From Acidobacteriota bacterium (GTDB lineage: Bacteria; Acidobacteriota; Vicinamibacteria; Vicinamibacterales; UBA8438): DNA of 37,974 nucleotides. Of the stretch, positions 14,135-22,319 are shown one piece after another. How positions within the stretch are numbered: the first letter of the stretch is position 1; every line of letters starts with the position of its first letter. The stretch lies in contig JADFPE010000010.1 in NCBI GenBank assembly GCA_022562495.1, positions 1 through 37,974 of the forward strand. The letters run 5' to 3'. A model generated the notes under the pieces. It had not been told where the DNA came from. It worked only from the letters and a program-made list of their open reading frames with translations, and searched no databases. Made by a program: the position numbers and the translations under genes.

Positions 14135-16615
14135 ATGGCATCCCTGGGTTACCTCACACTGCTGGCGGCGTTCGTCGCGTGCAGCTATGCCGCTGCCGTC
14201 TCGGTGGCGGGCGCGCGCCGGCGCTCCCCCCGGTTGATCGAAAGCGGCATCGGCGCCTTCTACCTCGTCACGGCGCTCATGCTGCTGGCGTCGGCGATCA
14301 TCGTCCACGCCTTCGTCACCGAAGACTTTTCCATCCGGTACATCGACCACTACTCGGATTCGGCGCAGCCGTTGTTCTACAAGCTCACCTCCTACTGGGG
14401 CGGACTCGACGGCTCCATCATGTTCTGGGTGACCCTGCTGGCGATCTTCGGGGCCGCGGCGGTCTACTCGAACCGGGAGCGCCAGCGCGAGCTGATTCCG
14501 TATGTCGTCGCGGTCATCGCGGTCGTGCAGATGTTCTTCTTGTTCCTGATGATCGTGCACAAGAATCCCTTTGCCACCTATCTCCTCGAGGCGCCGGTCG
14601 ACGGGCGGGGGCTGAACCCGCTGCTCCAGAACTTTTACATGGCGATTCACCCGCCGTCGCTCTACATCGGGTTCGTGGGCATGACGATCCCGTTCGCGTT
14701 CGGGATGGCGGCGTTGATCACGGGGCACCTGGACGACTCGTGGCTGCGGGCCGTCCGCCGGTGGACCATGATGTCGTGGCTGTTTCTGACGCTCGGGTTG
14801 ACGCTCGGCATGATGTGGGCCTACGAAGAGCTGGGCTGGGGCGGCTACTGGGGCTGGGACCCGGTGGAGAATGCCGCACTGCTGCCGTGGTTCACGGCGA
14901 CCGCGTTTCTGCACTCGGTCATGGTGCAGGAACGCCGGAGCATGCTGCGGGTCTGGAACATGACGCTCGTGATCATGACGTTCTTCCTGACGATCTTCGG
15001 GACGTTCATGACCCGCTCCGGGATCGTGCAGTCGATACACGCCTTCGGGCAGGATATGGCGCTGGCCTGGATGTTCACGATCTTCATGGTGGTGCTGCTG
15101 GTAGCCAGCTTCGGGCTGGTCATCTACCGGCTGCCGTTGCTGCGGGCGCGCAACGAGCTGGAGTCGTGGGTGTCGCGTGAAGCGGCCTTTCTGGTGAACA
15201 ACTGGATTCTGCTGTTCTCCGCGGTGTTCGTGCTGTTCGCCACGATGTTCCCCACGCTGAGCGAGGTGGTGACCGGCGCGCGGCTCACGGTCGGGCCGCC
15301 GTTCTACACCACATGGATGTTGCCGATCGGGCTCATCCTGCTGACCCTGACCGGGGTCGGCCCGTTGCTGGCGTGGCGTAAGTCGACGCCGTCGAACCTC
15401 CGCTATCAGTTCACCTGGCCGGTCGTGCTGGCCGCGGCGACGATGGGCGGCCTGTATGCGGCCGGGTTCCGGGTCTGGGTGTCCGGGCTGTGCTTCGGGT
15501 TGTGCGCGTTCGTGTGCGGCACCATCGGGCAGGAGTTCGTGCGCGGCGCCGTCGTCCGGCGTGAGGCGACCGGCACCGACATCGTCACCGCGATCGTCGG
15601 CCTGGTGGCGCGGTCACGCCGGCGCTATGGCGGCTATATCGTGCACGTCGGGATCGTCCTGATGTTTCTCGGGTTCGCCGGGTCCGGCTACAAGCGCGAC
15701 GCGCAGGTGTTGCTGCGCCCGGGGGAGGCGACCGAGATCGGCCGGTACACGGTGCGGTACGACCGGCTGAGCGAGAACTCCGACGCGCGGAAGCAGATGA
15801 TCACGGCGCACATGACCGTGCTGGTCGAGGGCGAGGTGGTCGACCAGCTGTATCCGGCGCGCTGGTTCTTCTTCAAACACGAGACGGAACCGACGACGGA
15901 GGTCGCCCTGCGGCGCACCGTCGCCGAGGATCTCTACGTCGTGCTCGCCGGCTACGAGATGTCCGACCAGGCGGCGAGCTTTCAGCTGACGGTCAATCCG
16001 CTGGTGAACTGGATCTGGTTCGGGTTCGCGGTGCTGGCGCTGGGCACCGGGATCGCCCTGTTGCCGGAGAGCGCGTTCGCCTATGCCGGGGCCGCCGCGC
16101 CGCAGGGGGCGGCGACCGCGTCCGTCGTGCTGCTGGCGGCGGCCCTGACGCTCCTGGGGCCGGTGGCGGTGTTCGCCCAGCCGCTCGAGGGCGCGCTGCA
16201 AGAGGCCAACGAGGCGACCCCGCTCGAGCTCGACTTGCGCCGGTCGCTGGTCTGTATGTGCGACGGCCCCGGCTGTGGGAAGAAGCTCGTGGCGGAGTGC
16301 ATGTGTGTCGAGGCTGTCAGGCTGCGCGGAGAGATCCGGGGTCTGGTCGCCGAGGGGTTGACCCGCGATGAGGTGCTGCGGTTCTACATCGACACGCACG
16401 GCAGCCAGGAGCCACTCGCGGCGCCGCTCAACGAAGGCTTCAACCGGCTGGCCTGGTTCTTCCCGTATGCGCTCGGCGCGGTGGCGCTGGGCGCGCTCGT
16501 TCGGTGGACGCGGGTTGGCCAGGAGCCGGAGCGCGCGACCAGCCCGGCGGAGCCAGGCAGCGACACCGCGCAGCTCGAGGCCCGTCTGGATGATGAGCTC
16601 CGGAACCTCGACTGA
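14135..16615 (+). CDS. ccmF: CcmF-CcmH fusion, cytochrome c haem lyase
   Basis: This is an 826-residue protein. Residues 1 to about 650 are CcmF, with many membrane helices, the tryptophan-rich haem-handling motif WGGYWGWDPVENAALLPW (about 232-250) and His residues in HPPSLYIGFVG, GIVQSIHAF and YIVHVGIVLMFLG that match the haem-ligand positions of the family. After a further hydrophobic stretch, residues from about 690 form a CcmH-like domain: LRRSLVCMCDGPGCGKKLV, AECMC, a three-helix part (RGEIRGLVAEGLTRDEVLRF) and a last membrane helix. The usual CcmH LRCxxC is replaced by a Cys-rich CMC...C...CMC pattern. The fused protein would reduce apocytochrome and attach haem in one polypeptide. The stop overlaps the next gene's start. 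Confidence 0.87.
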   Translation: MASLGYLTLLAAFVACSYAAAVSVAGARRRSPRLIESGIGAFYLVTALMLLASAIIVHAFVTEDFSIRYIDHYSDSAQPLFYKLTSYWGGLDGSIMFWVTLLAIFGAAAVYSNRERQRELIPYVVAVIAVVQMFFLFLMIVHKNPFATYLLEAPVDGRGLNPLLQNFYMAIHPPSLYIGFVGMTIPFAFGMAALITGHLDDSWLRAVRRWTMMSWLFLTLGLTLGMMWAYEELGWGGYWGWDPVENAALLPWFTATAFLHSVMVQERRSMLRVWNMTLVIMTFFLTIFGTFMTRSGIVQSIHAFGQDMALAWMFTIFMVVLLVASFGLVIYRLPLLRARNELESWVSREAAFLVNNWILLFSAVFVLFATMFPTLSEVVTGARLTVGPPFYTTWMLPIGLILLTLTGVGPLLAWRKSTPSNLRYQFTWPVVLAAATMGGLYAAGFRVWVSGLCFGLCAFVCGTIGQEFVRGAVVRREATGTDIVTAIVGLVARSRRRYGGYIVHVGIVLMFLGFAGSGYKRDAQVLLRPGEATEIGRYTVRYDRLSENSDARKQMITAHMTVLVEGEVVDQLYPARWFFFKHETEPTTEVALRRTVAEDLYVVLAGYEMSDQAASFQLTVNPLVNWIWFGFAVLALGTGIALLPESAFAYAGAAAPQGAATASVVLLAAALTLLGPVAVFAQPLEGALQEANEATPLELDLRRSLVCMCDGPGCGKKLVAECMCVEAVRLRGEIRGLVAEGLTRDEVLRFYIDTHGSQEPLAAPLNEGFNRLAWFFPYALGAVALGALVRWTRVGQEPERATSPAEPGSDTAQLEARLDDELRNLD

Positions 16616-17090
16616 CAGCGCCGCGTTCCGTCCCTGGCACCTGTTCGTCCTGGCCGCGCTCGTCGCAGCGACGATCGCCATGCTGGTGGCCAGACCGTCC
16701 GACCCGGTTGGCACGGTCCTGCTGATGCTGGCAGTCGGCGCGGCGAGCCTCGTCGGACTGGCGGCCTATCGCGCGATCCTCCCCCTGACCCAGAAGGAGT
16801 TCGTGGAGACGACCGTCATGGTCGGATCGCGTAGCCGCGCGGCGGTGGAGCGCGAGAAGACGCTGGTGCTGCGCTCCCTCAAGGAGCTCGAGTTCGACCG
16901 GGCGATGGGGAAGGTGTCGGACGGTGACTTCGAGGAGATGGGCCGGCGGCTGCGCGTGCTGGCCATCCGGCTGATGAAGCAGCTGGATGTCGACGCGGTC
17001 GACTATCTCTGGTCTATCTGGCGGCGGCTCGACACGGTGGAGCGCGAGCTGACGAGCGTCTCGCGTCGGGTGGCCGAGCGCGAACTATAG
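16590..17090 (+). CDS. CcmI-like membrane protein of the cytochrome c maturation cluster
   Basis: This is a 166-residue protein starting at one of two adjacent ATGs (16590/16593) inside the end of ccmF-ccmH. The longer upstream frame is low in protein character. Two membrane helices come first (LFVLAALVAATIAMLVA, VLLMLAVGAASLVGLAAYRA), then a cytoplasmic helical part. That part contains EKTLVLRSLKELEFDRAMGK and VSDGDFEEMGRRLR, the signature of the first segment of CcmI/CycH proteins (ERDLALGKISxxDY). The large TPR domain of proteobacterial CcmI is absent. Likely role: support of haem lyase assembly. Confidence in the family is moderate; overlap with ccmF-ccmH supports it. Confidence 0.65.
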   Translation: MMSSGTSTDSAAFRPWHLFVLAALVAATIAMLVARPSDPVGTVLLMLAVGAASLVGLAAYRAILPLTQKEFVETTVMVGSRSRAAVEREKTLVLRSLKELEFDRAMGKVSDGDFEEMGRRLRVLAIRLMKQLDVDAVDYLWSIWRRLDTVERELTSVSRRVAEREL

Positions 17091-17269
17091 TGTCCCGAGT
17101 CAGACGGTCGCGGACACGGTTGCCGGCGCCCGGTTGGACACTGTCAAGGCGAACAGATCCACGACGACGTGGCGTGGTGCGACCCCATGCCCCTCCCGGA
17201 GACCGCCAAGATCGCCGGCCCGGTGTGCGTCGACCACGAGAGGGTGTCGCCGAACGATTCGCCAGCAAC

Positions 17270-17788
17270 CTATCGGGTGTCCGCTCGAGTGTTCGCGACG
17301 GTACTGCTCAGCCGGCACGACGCGCCATCGGGTGCCCGACGCCTGAGTCGCGTGCCGAGGCTCTCCAGATCGGCCGGGTCCATCTCCCGCTGCATCGTTG
17401 CGAACAGCACCCGTTCTTCCCGCCGGACGTGCGCGTCGAGCAGGCGACCCAGGGAGGGCAGCCGGACGTCGAGATCCGTCGTGGGGTCCCGCTCCAGGTC
17501 GCGAATCCGCGTCCGCATCGCATCGTGTTCGTCGAGCAGCTGACCGACCAGGTCGGCTGCACCGGGCAGATGCGCGATCACCGCCGGGAAGAGATGCGCC
17601 TCCTCGACCTCGAAGTGCGACCATAACGTCTGGGCGAAGAAGGCGACCACCCGGTCCACCTGCGCCCGCCGGGCGGTCGGCCAGTCCGACCGCGGCGCCT
17701 TTGACCGGCCCAGGATGAGTCCCTGTGCTACCACGAGCGCGTCGTGGTGATCGTGCGAGAGCGGGATCAGGCTGGGGTGTCGCTTCAT
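17270..17788 (-). CDS. Hemerythrin-domain protein
   Basis: This is a 172-residue protein. The four-helix HHE domain shows all expected iron ligands: HDHHDAL (residues 12-18), SHFEVEEAHLFPAV, LLDEHDAMRTRI, and DAHVRREERVLFATMQ. The ATG 17788 follows GGAGACGG. Such cytoplasmic di-iron proteins sense or bind O2 or NO, or protect Fe-S centres. The C-terminal 30 residues are disordered-looking and vary. A decayed second copy of the C-terminal half of this gene lies at 31022-31223. The 179 bases between this stop and the CcmI-like gene show nothing recognisable. Confidence 0.85.
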   Translation of the reverse strand: MKRHPSLIPLSHDHHDALVVAQGLILGRSKAPRSDWPTARRAQVDRVVAFFAQTLWSHFEVEEAHLFPAVIAHLPGAADLVGQLLDEHDAMRTRIRDLERDPTTDLDVRLPSLGRLLDAHVRREERVLFATMQREMDPADLESLGTRLRRRAPDGASCRLSSTVANTRADTR

Positions 17789-17899
17789 CCGTCTCCGATA
17801 CCATACGACGTGTGGCCGACCCGTGCTGGCGACTCGCCTCGGCCACCCGCGACATCACGTGGGGAGCCGGAGGGTCCTGGCCAGCCGTCGGGTCAGCGT

Positions 17900-18328
17900 C
17901 TACGGGATCTCGATGTCACGACGATCGCGGATGCGATACGCGAAGGTGATGGAATGCACCTCGGAACTGCCCTTCTTCTTGAAGGTCAGGACGGCCTCGT
18001 ACTCACCGGGAACCGTGAAGATATGCCGCGTCTGGAGCAGGCCAGGGTCTCGCCGGGCTCTTCTCGCGTCGAAGGGTCCGTACTCTGTGCCATCTCGAGT
18101 GATCACCACCGTGGCGTCTTCCAGATCCTCAAACGGCTCGTCGGAGTCGGTGGGCTGAAATCGCCAGCGGAGGTGCTCAATCTCGCCGGTGAGGGCGGGC
18201 TCGGGCTCGGCTCCGAACACCACCACCAAGCCGGCGATCTCCTTGCGTTCGTGAGCCGACGCGAGCGAGGGCAGGAGAACGGCGCCGACGATGCCCGCGA
18301 CCAGTCCGACCACGGTGAGCTGTGTCAT
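17900..18328 (-). CDS. Small exported protein of unknown function
   Basis: This is a 142-residue protein from ATG 18328, preceded by AGAAGGA. It has a clear signal peptide (MTQLTVVGLVAGIVGAVLLP then SLASA, cleavage before HERKE). The mature part looks like an all-beta domain with WRFQPTDSDEPFEDLEDATV and IFTVPGEYEAVLTFKKKG, the kind of Ig-like fold seen in periplasmic proteins; the latter stretch resembles the end of YtkA-like or PKD-like domains. I do not recognise the family. A TATGCT box about 45 bases upstream of the ATG on the minus strand could be a -10. Confidence 0.65.
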   Translation of the reverse strand: MTQLTVVGLVAGIVGAVLLPSLASAHERKEIAGLVVVFGAEPEPALTGEIEHLRWRFQPTDSDEPFEDLEDATVVITRDGTEYGPFDARRARRDPGLLQTRHIFTVPGEYEAVLTFKKKGSSEVHSITFAYRIRDRRDIEIP

Positions 18329-18456
18329 GGTTGCTGTTCCTTCTCGAATGTCTCTCTCCACACTGGGAGCATAGTCGCAATGCGGGGTCGATGACACTCG
18401 GTGTCGTTCGCGCCGAGCCCGGGGCTCGCAGTCGATGGTGAACGTCCAGGGGTGAC

Positions 18457-18794
18457 GTGGTGTGGGAGCGGACCGCGGTCGACGCGACACCCCACGCAGG
18501 GTTTCCTCCCCCGTATGGTAGCGTGGCGTCGAACTCGCCCGTGAGCGATGGTGAGCATGTCTTCACCTATTTCGGTTCACGCGGCCGCCGTCGCTACGAT
18601 CTCGACGGCACGCCTATCTGGCAGCACGATCCGGGTCGGATGAGCACGTGTCTTCCGTGTGGTGAAGGCACGCCACTCGTGCGGCAGGACGATCGATTGA
18701 CCGTCACGTTCGACCATGACGGCGATTCATTCCTCGTGGTCCTCGACACAGCGACCGGCACAGAGCTCTGGCGCGTGGATCGCGACGACGTCAG
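18457..18794 (+). pseudogene. Internal fragment of a PQQ-like beta-propeller protein
   Basis: The frame reads WERTAVDATPHAGF, YGSVASNSPVSDGEHVFTYF, GSRGRRRYDLDGTPIWQHD, DDRLTVTFDHDGDSFLVVLD and TATGTELWRVDRDD. This is one and a half blades of a PQQ-like propeller protein common in Acidobacteriota. There is no proper start, no signal peptide and no continuation; similarity ends within five bases of the nifS stop codon on the other strand. It is a truncated remnant, probably left when the operon to the right was joined to this region. Confidence 0.72.
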
Positions 18795-18795
18795 G

Positions 18796-19929
18796 TCATG
18801 TCGGTCTCGCCGTCCGCAGCGCCCGTACCGACTCCACGACCTGTGCCGTGGCGATGTCGATCTCCTCGGCGGTGTTGAATCGGCCGAGGGAGAACCGCAC
18901 GCTCCCCCGGATTCGCGCCTCGTGGCAGCCCAGGGCGCCCAGCACGTAGCTCGGCTGGAGCAGCGCGCTCGTGCAAGCGGAGCTCGAGGACACCGCGACC
19001 TCAGGCATCGCCTTCATCAGCTTCGCGCCGTCCACGCCGTCGAAGCTCAGATTCGTCGTGTTGGCCAGCCGCTGTGTGGGGTGGCCGTTGATCTCGACCC
19101 CGTCCAGGCCGGAGAGAATCCCGGTTTCCAGCCGGTCTCGCAACGCCCGCACTCCGTCGTCCGCCCGAAGTGTCGCGGCGGCGCCCATGCCGACGATGCC
19201 CGGCACGTTGAGCGTCCCCGATCGCAGACCCCGCTCATGCCCTCCCCCGTGCAGCAGCGCCGCGCAGCGCACACGGGGGTCCCGGCGGCGGACATACAGC
19301 ATGCCGACCCCCTTTGGTCCGTGCATCTTGTGCGCGCTTGCGCTCAGTAGGTCGATCCCCATTGCGTGCACGTCGATCGGTTCCTTGCCGAACGACTGTG
19401 TCGCATCCGTGTGGAACAGCACCCCACGGTCCTTGCAGAGCGCGCCGATGTCCGCAATTGGATGGAGCACGCCGATCTCGTTGTTGGCGTGCATGACCGA
19501 GACCATCAGCGTCTGGTCCGTGATCGCCTTCGTCAGCCGATCCAGATCGAGACAGCCGTCGGAATCGACCCCGAGGTAGGTGACCCTGAACCCTCGCGTT
19601 TCGAGCACCTCGCACGGGTCGAGGACGGCGCGGTGTTCCGTCGCGACCGTGACGATGTGTCTCTTCTTGTAGACAGGAGACTGGGCAACTCCCTGCAGCG
19701 CGAGGTTGTCGGACTCCGTCGCGCCGCTCGTCCAGATGATCTCGCGCGGATCGGCCCCGATCACGGACGCGACCTGTTCGCGCGCCGTCTCGACGGTCTT
19801 CGCGGCGTCGCACCCCAGGACATGATGGCGGCTTGCGGGATTCCCGAAGTGCTCCGTGAAGAACGGCATCATCGCGTCGAGGACGCGTGGGTCGACGGGC
19901 GTCGTAGCGTTGTGATCGAGATAGATCAT
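18796..19929 (-). CDS. nifS: Cysteine desulfurase, NifS/IscS type
   Basis: This is a 377-residue PLP enzyme; the ATG 19929 opens the typical MIYLDHNATTPVDPRV. The PLP-binding Lys (residue 201) is in LLSASAHKMHGPKGVG, the His that stacks on PLP is in VATEHRAVLDP, and the catalytic Cys (319) is in SSSSACTSALLQPS. The length and the SSGSACTS-type loop mark a class I (NifS/IscS) enzyme. It releases sulfur from cysteine for Fe-S clusters or thiolated products. It is the last gene of the nine-gene minus-strand row: its ATG comes one base after the cyclase stop. No iscU partner is adjacent, so it may supply the many Fe-S proteins of this operon or put sulfur into its product. Confidence 0.92.
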   Translation of the reverse strand: MIYLDHNATTPVDPRVLDAMMPFFTEHFGNPASRHHVLGCDAAKTVETAREQVASVIGADPREIIWTSGATESDNLALQGVAQSPVYKKRHIVTVATEHRAVLDPCEVLETRGFRVTYLGVDSDGCLDLDRLTKAITDQTLMVSVMHANNEIGVLHPIADIGALCKDRGVLFHTDATQSFGKEPIDVHAMGIDLLSASAHKMHGPKGVGMLYVRRRDPRVRCAALLHGGGHERGLRSGTLNVPGIVGMGAAATLRADDGVRALRDRLETGILSGLDGVEINGHPTQRLANTTNLSFDGVDGAKLMKAMPEVAVSSSSACTSALLQPSYVLGALGCHEARIRGSVRFSLGRFNTAEEIDIATAQVVESVRALRTARPT

Positions 19930-19930
19930 T

Positions 19931-21607
19931 CTATTCAGCGCAACGCGGGGTCTCACCACAGGCTGCGAGGGCCGCGACCGTGAAGATCAGCGGATAGAGC
20001 TTCTCCGAGTACCAGAGTTTCGCGAAGTAGAGTCCGATTGGCGACGGCTCGAAGTCGGCTCGTTCTTCGAGCCAGCGCCTCCCGCGTGCGTCTCCGAGCG
20101 CGGCGACGGCAAGCGCGGTGTCTTCGATCGGGCCGAAGCTGCCGTCCTCCTGTTGGACGGAGTACAGGAACTGTTGTCCACGTTGCCGCGCCTGGTGAGG
20201 GAGCAGGTCGCCGCACTGGAGCACTCGTGCCGTGCCGTAAACCGGGTTGGTCTGGTCCGCGGTCCACGGATTCCCGAACCAGAGGGGGATCCAGGAGCCG
20301 TCCCCTTGCTGGGATCGCAGGAGATACCGCACCGCGCGTTCCATCGCGCCGTCGATGCGGGGATCGACGGTGCGCCATGCCTGCCAGGCTCTCAGCGCGT
20401 GCGCCGTGAGATCGGGGCTGCTCCGATCGAACGGCAGCGTTCCCCAACCCCGGCAGAACGTCGGGATGCCGCCGTCCGAGTTCTGCACGTCGATCAGCCA
20501 CTTCACACCCGCCGTCGCGGCCGTCCGGATCTCCGGGTCGTCGCCGAGGGCGCACAGCGCCAGGAGCGCACCAGACGTGTCATCGCCGTCGGGAACGCCG
20601 CCAGTGAGATCGGTCCACGCCCAACCGCCCGGCGCGGACTGCGTGTACGGATGCACGACCGTGTACTGCTGATCGAGCAGCCAGCTCCGCAGGTGGCTCC
20701 GTTCCTCCGCAGAGAACGCATCCGCGCCCAGCGCATTGATCGACAGCGTGGTCACCCAGGTCGAGAGATTGGTGTCGATCGGCCAGCTGCCATCGTCACG
20801 AACGGACTCGGTGAGAAACTCGACGCCCTTCCGCGTGACCGGATGATCTCTGAAGCCGCTGCCGGCGAGGCTCATCGTCACGAAACTCGTCAGCGGCGTG
20901 GCTTCCAGGAAGCCGCCCGATTCGGGCTGGATCGATTCCAGGACGCGCAGTGTCCTCCGCTGCGTCACCCTGCGCAGCAGACGGCTCAGTGGGTGCCTGG
21001 TCGGATGATGATGATGCTGCGCCTGCCCGATCGCGATCAGCGCCGGGAGCGCGTAGCTGACGACCGGCAGCCCCACCCGCTTGAACCACGACTGGGGCAG
21101 CGCCGCGAGCTCGAAAGGGAGCGCCGCGATCTGTTCCCACCCGAGCCTGCCGGCCAGCGCGCAGTGGGTCAGGATCGGTATCGAGAAGGTCCGGTCTTCT
21201 CCATAGGCGTCATTGATGGCCTTCGCCATCGACTCAGCCGTCAGCTCCCCGACGCGCTTCGTGAGCCAGGCTTCAGCGCGGGCGACGGCCGACGAGCCGT
21301 GCATGGAGAGTGTTGCCCACGCGAGCGTCGTGGTGCTGATGTTGCTCGGACAGCCTGCGGCATCGCCGAACCCACCGTCCGCATTCTGATCCTCCATCAG
21401 CCAGCGTACGCCGTCGCGCACCAGCACATCGTTCCCGCCGACGAGCGACAGCGCGCAGACGGCCGTTGCCGTCGAGAGTGCGCTCGACGACAGCTCGCCC
21501 TCCCAGTGTCCGGCGGATGTGCGCTCGGCGAGCAGGCGCTCACGCAAGGCTGAGATGCCCCATCGCGAGGAGCGCATAGTAGGTGTATTCGCAGTCCGGC
21601 TCATCAT
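19931..21607 (-). CDS. Squalene-hopene cyclase-like class II terpene cyclase
   Basis: This is a protein of up to 558 residues (an ATG at 21574 gives 547). It is an alpha/alpha-barrel protein with at least five QW-type repeats, e.g. WLMEDQNADGGFGDAAG, FLTESVRDDGSWPID, WLIDVQNSDGGIPTF, YLLRSQQGDGSWIPLW and FLYSVQQEDGSFGP. The catalytic acid motif DxDDT is intact in GGVPDGDDTSGALL at about residue 340, which marks protonation-initiated (class II) cyclisation. The end of the barrel, FGNPWTADQTNPVYGTARVL, matches the NYxYGT region of squalene-hopene cyclases. It is shorter than true squalene-hopene cyclase (about 630), and no squalene-forming enzyme is nearby. A prenyl diphosphate synthase lies two genes upstream, so a prenyl diphosphate or prenyl chain is a likely substrate. 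The 5' end overlaps the preceding gene. Confidence 0.85.
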   Translation of the reverse strand: MMSRTANTPTMRSSRWGISALRERLLAERTSAGHWEGELSSSALSTATAVCALSLVGGNDVLVRDGVRWLMEDQNADGGFGDAAGCPSNISTTTLAWATLSMHGSSAVARAEAWLTKRVGELTAESMAKAINDAYGEDRTFSIPILTHCALAGRLGWEQIAALPFELAALPQSWFKRVGLPVVSYALPALIAIGQAQHHHHPTRHPLSRLLRRVTQRRTLRVLESIQPESGGFLEATPLTSFVTMSLAGSGFRDHPVTRKGVEFLTESVRDDGSWPIDTNLSTWVTTLSINALGADAFSAEERSHLRSWLLDQQYTVVHPYTQSAPGGWAWTDLTGGVPDGDDTSGALLALCALGDDPEIRTAATAGVKWLIDVQNSDGGIPTFCRGWGTLPFDRSSPDLTAHALRAWQAWRTVDPRIDGAMERAVRYLLRSQQGDGSWIPLWFGNPWTADQTNPVYGTARVLQCGDLLPHQARQRGQQFLYSVQQEDGSFGPIEDTALAVAALGDARGRRWLEERADFEPSPIGLYFAKLWYSEKLYPLIFTVAALAACGETPRCAE

Positions 21608-22319
21608 CCGCCCAGTTTCCGCAGAACGCCGCGCCGGTCCAGAGCGTATCGAGAAAATCGAGCGTCTTGTTCTTCAGGTGCGCGACCGAGACGTGCTGCC
21701 CGGATAGCGCGTGCAGCGCGGTCGCCGTGGACAGCAGGTCCGGCATCGGTGCGCCCTCCGTCGCCACGAATCCGCCCTCCGGATGCGCCCGCGCCAAGAG
21801 ATAGCGCACGGCGTCCTGGGGCACCGCCGCCTGCATCTGCCGCAGCAGCGTCACCCCCGCGGCGGTCGTCGGCGTCGTGGTGGCCAGCGATCCGTCCCGG
21901 AAAGGAAACGGTTCCGGCTCCCGCCCCAGATCCTGCAGCGCACCCCACGCGAGAAAGCTGTGATAGACGCTGTCGCGGTTCCACAGCGCGTCGATCCGTC
22001 CCGCCAGGGTCGGGGGGGCCGGCTGCTTCAGCGCCGCCCAGCACCGGGCGAGGCAGCACAGATGCACCAAATCCAGGTCGGTTCCGTCTCCGACACGCTC
22101 CAGGAACAGCCGTACGCGGGGCGGGAGCTCGCGCTGCAGGGCGATCAGTCCCTCCAGGGCGAAGACGGTGTAGTAGAGGTCGCTGTGCCCCGCGCGGTCC
22201 GTCGCCGCGCCATCATCGTTGAACCGGGACAGGAAAAACTCGGCGACCGGATCAGCGGCTTCCTGGAGCAGCGTCGGCGCCAGTCGCGCGACCTGCAGCA
22301 TTTCGAGCCTCAAACTCAC
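21540..22319 (-). CDS. Cyclase-like alpha-barrel protein (prenyltransferase/squalene oxidase repeat)
   Basis: This is a 259-residue protein (an internal ATG at 22301 would remove six residues). It has helix pairs like one barrel of terpene cyclases or a prenyltransferase beta subunit: HSDLYYTVFALEGLIALQ, VHLCCLARCWAAL, SVYHSFLAWGALQDLG, YLLARAHPEGGFVATEGAPM and TYYALLAMGHLSLA. No DxDDT or DDxxD is seen. It overlaps the upstream DUF116-synthase gene by 68 bases and the downstream cyclase gene by 68 bases. I infer that it is either the missing barrel half of the adjacent cyclase, acting as a heteromer, or a scaffold or chain-binding partner. The exact function is unknown. Confidence 0.65.
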   Translation of the reverse strand: MSLRLEMLQVARLAPTLLQEAADPVAEFFLSRFNDDGAATDRAGHSDLYYTVFALEGLIALQRELPPRVRLFLERVGDGTDLDLVHLCCLARCWAALKQPAPPTLAGRIDALWNRDSVYHSFLAWGALQDLGREPEPFPFRDGSLATTTPTTAAGVTLLRQMQAAVPQDAVRYLLARAHPEGGFVATEGAPMPDLLSTATALHALSGQHVSVAHLKNKTLDFLDTLWTGAAFCGNWADDEPDCEYTYYALLAMGHLSLA

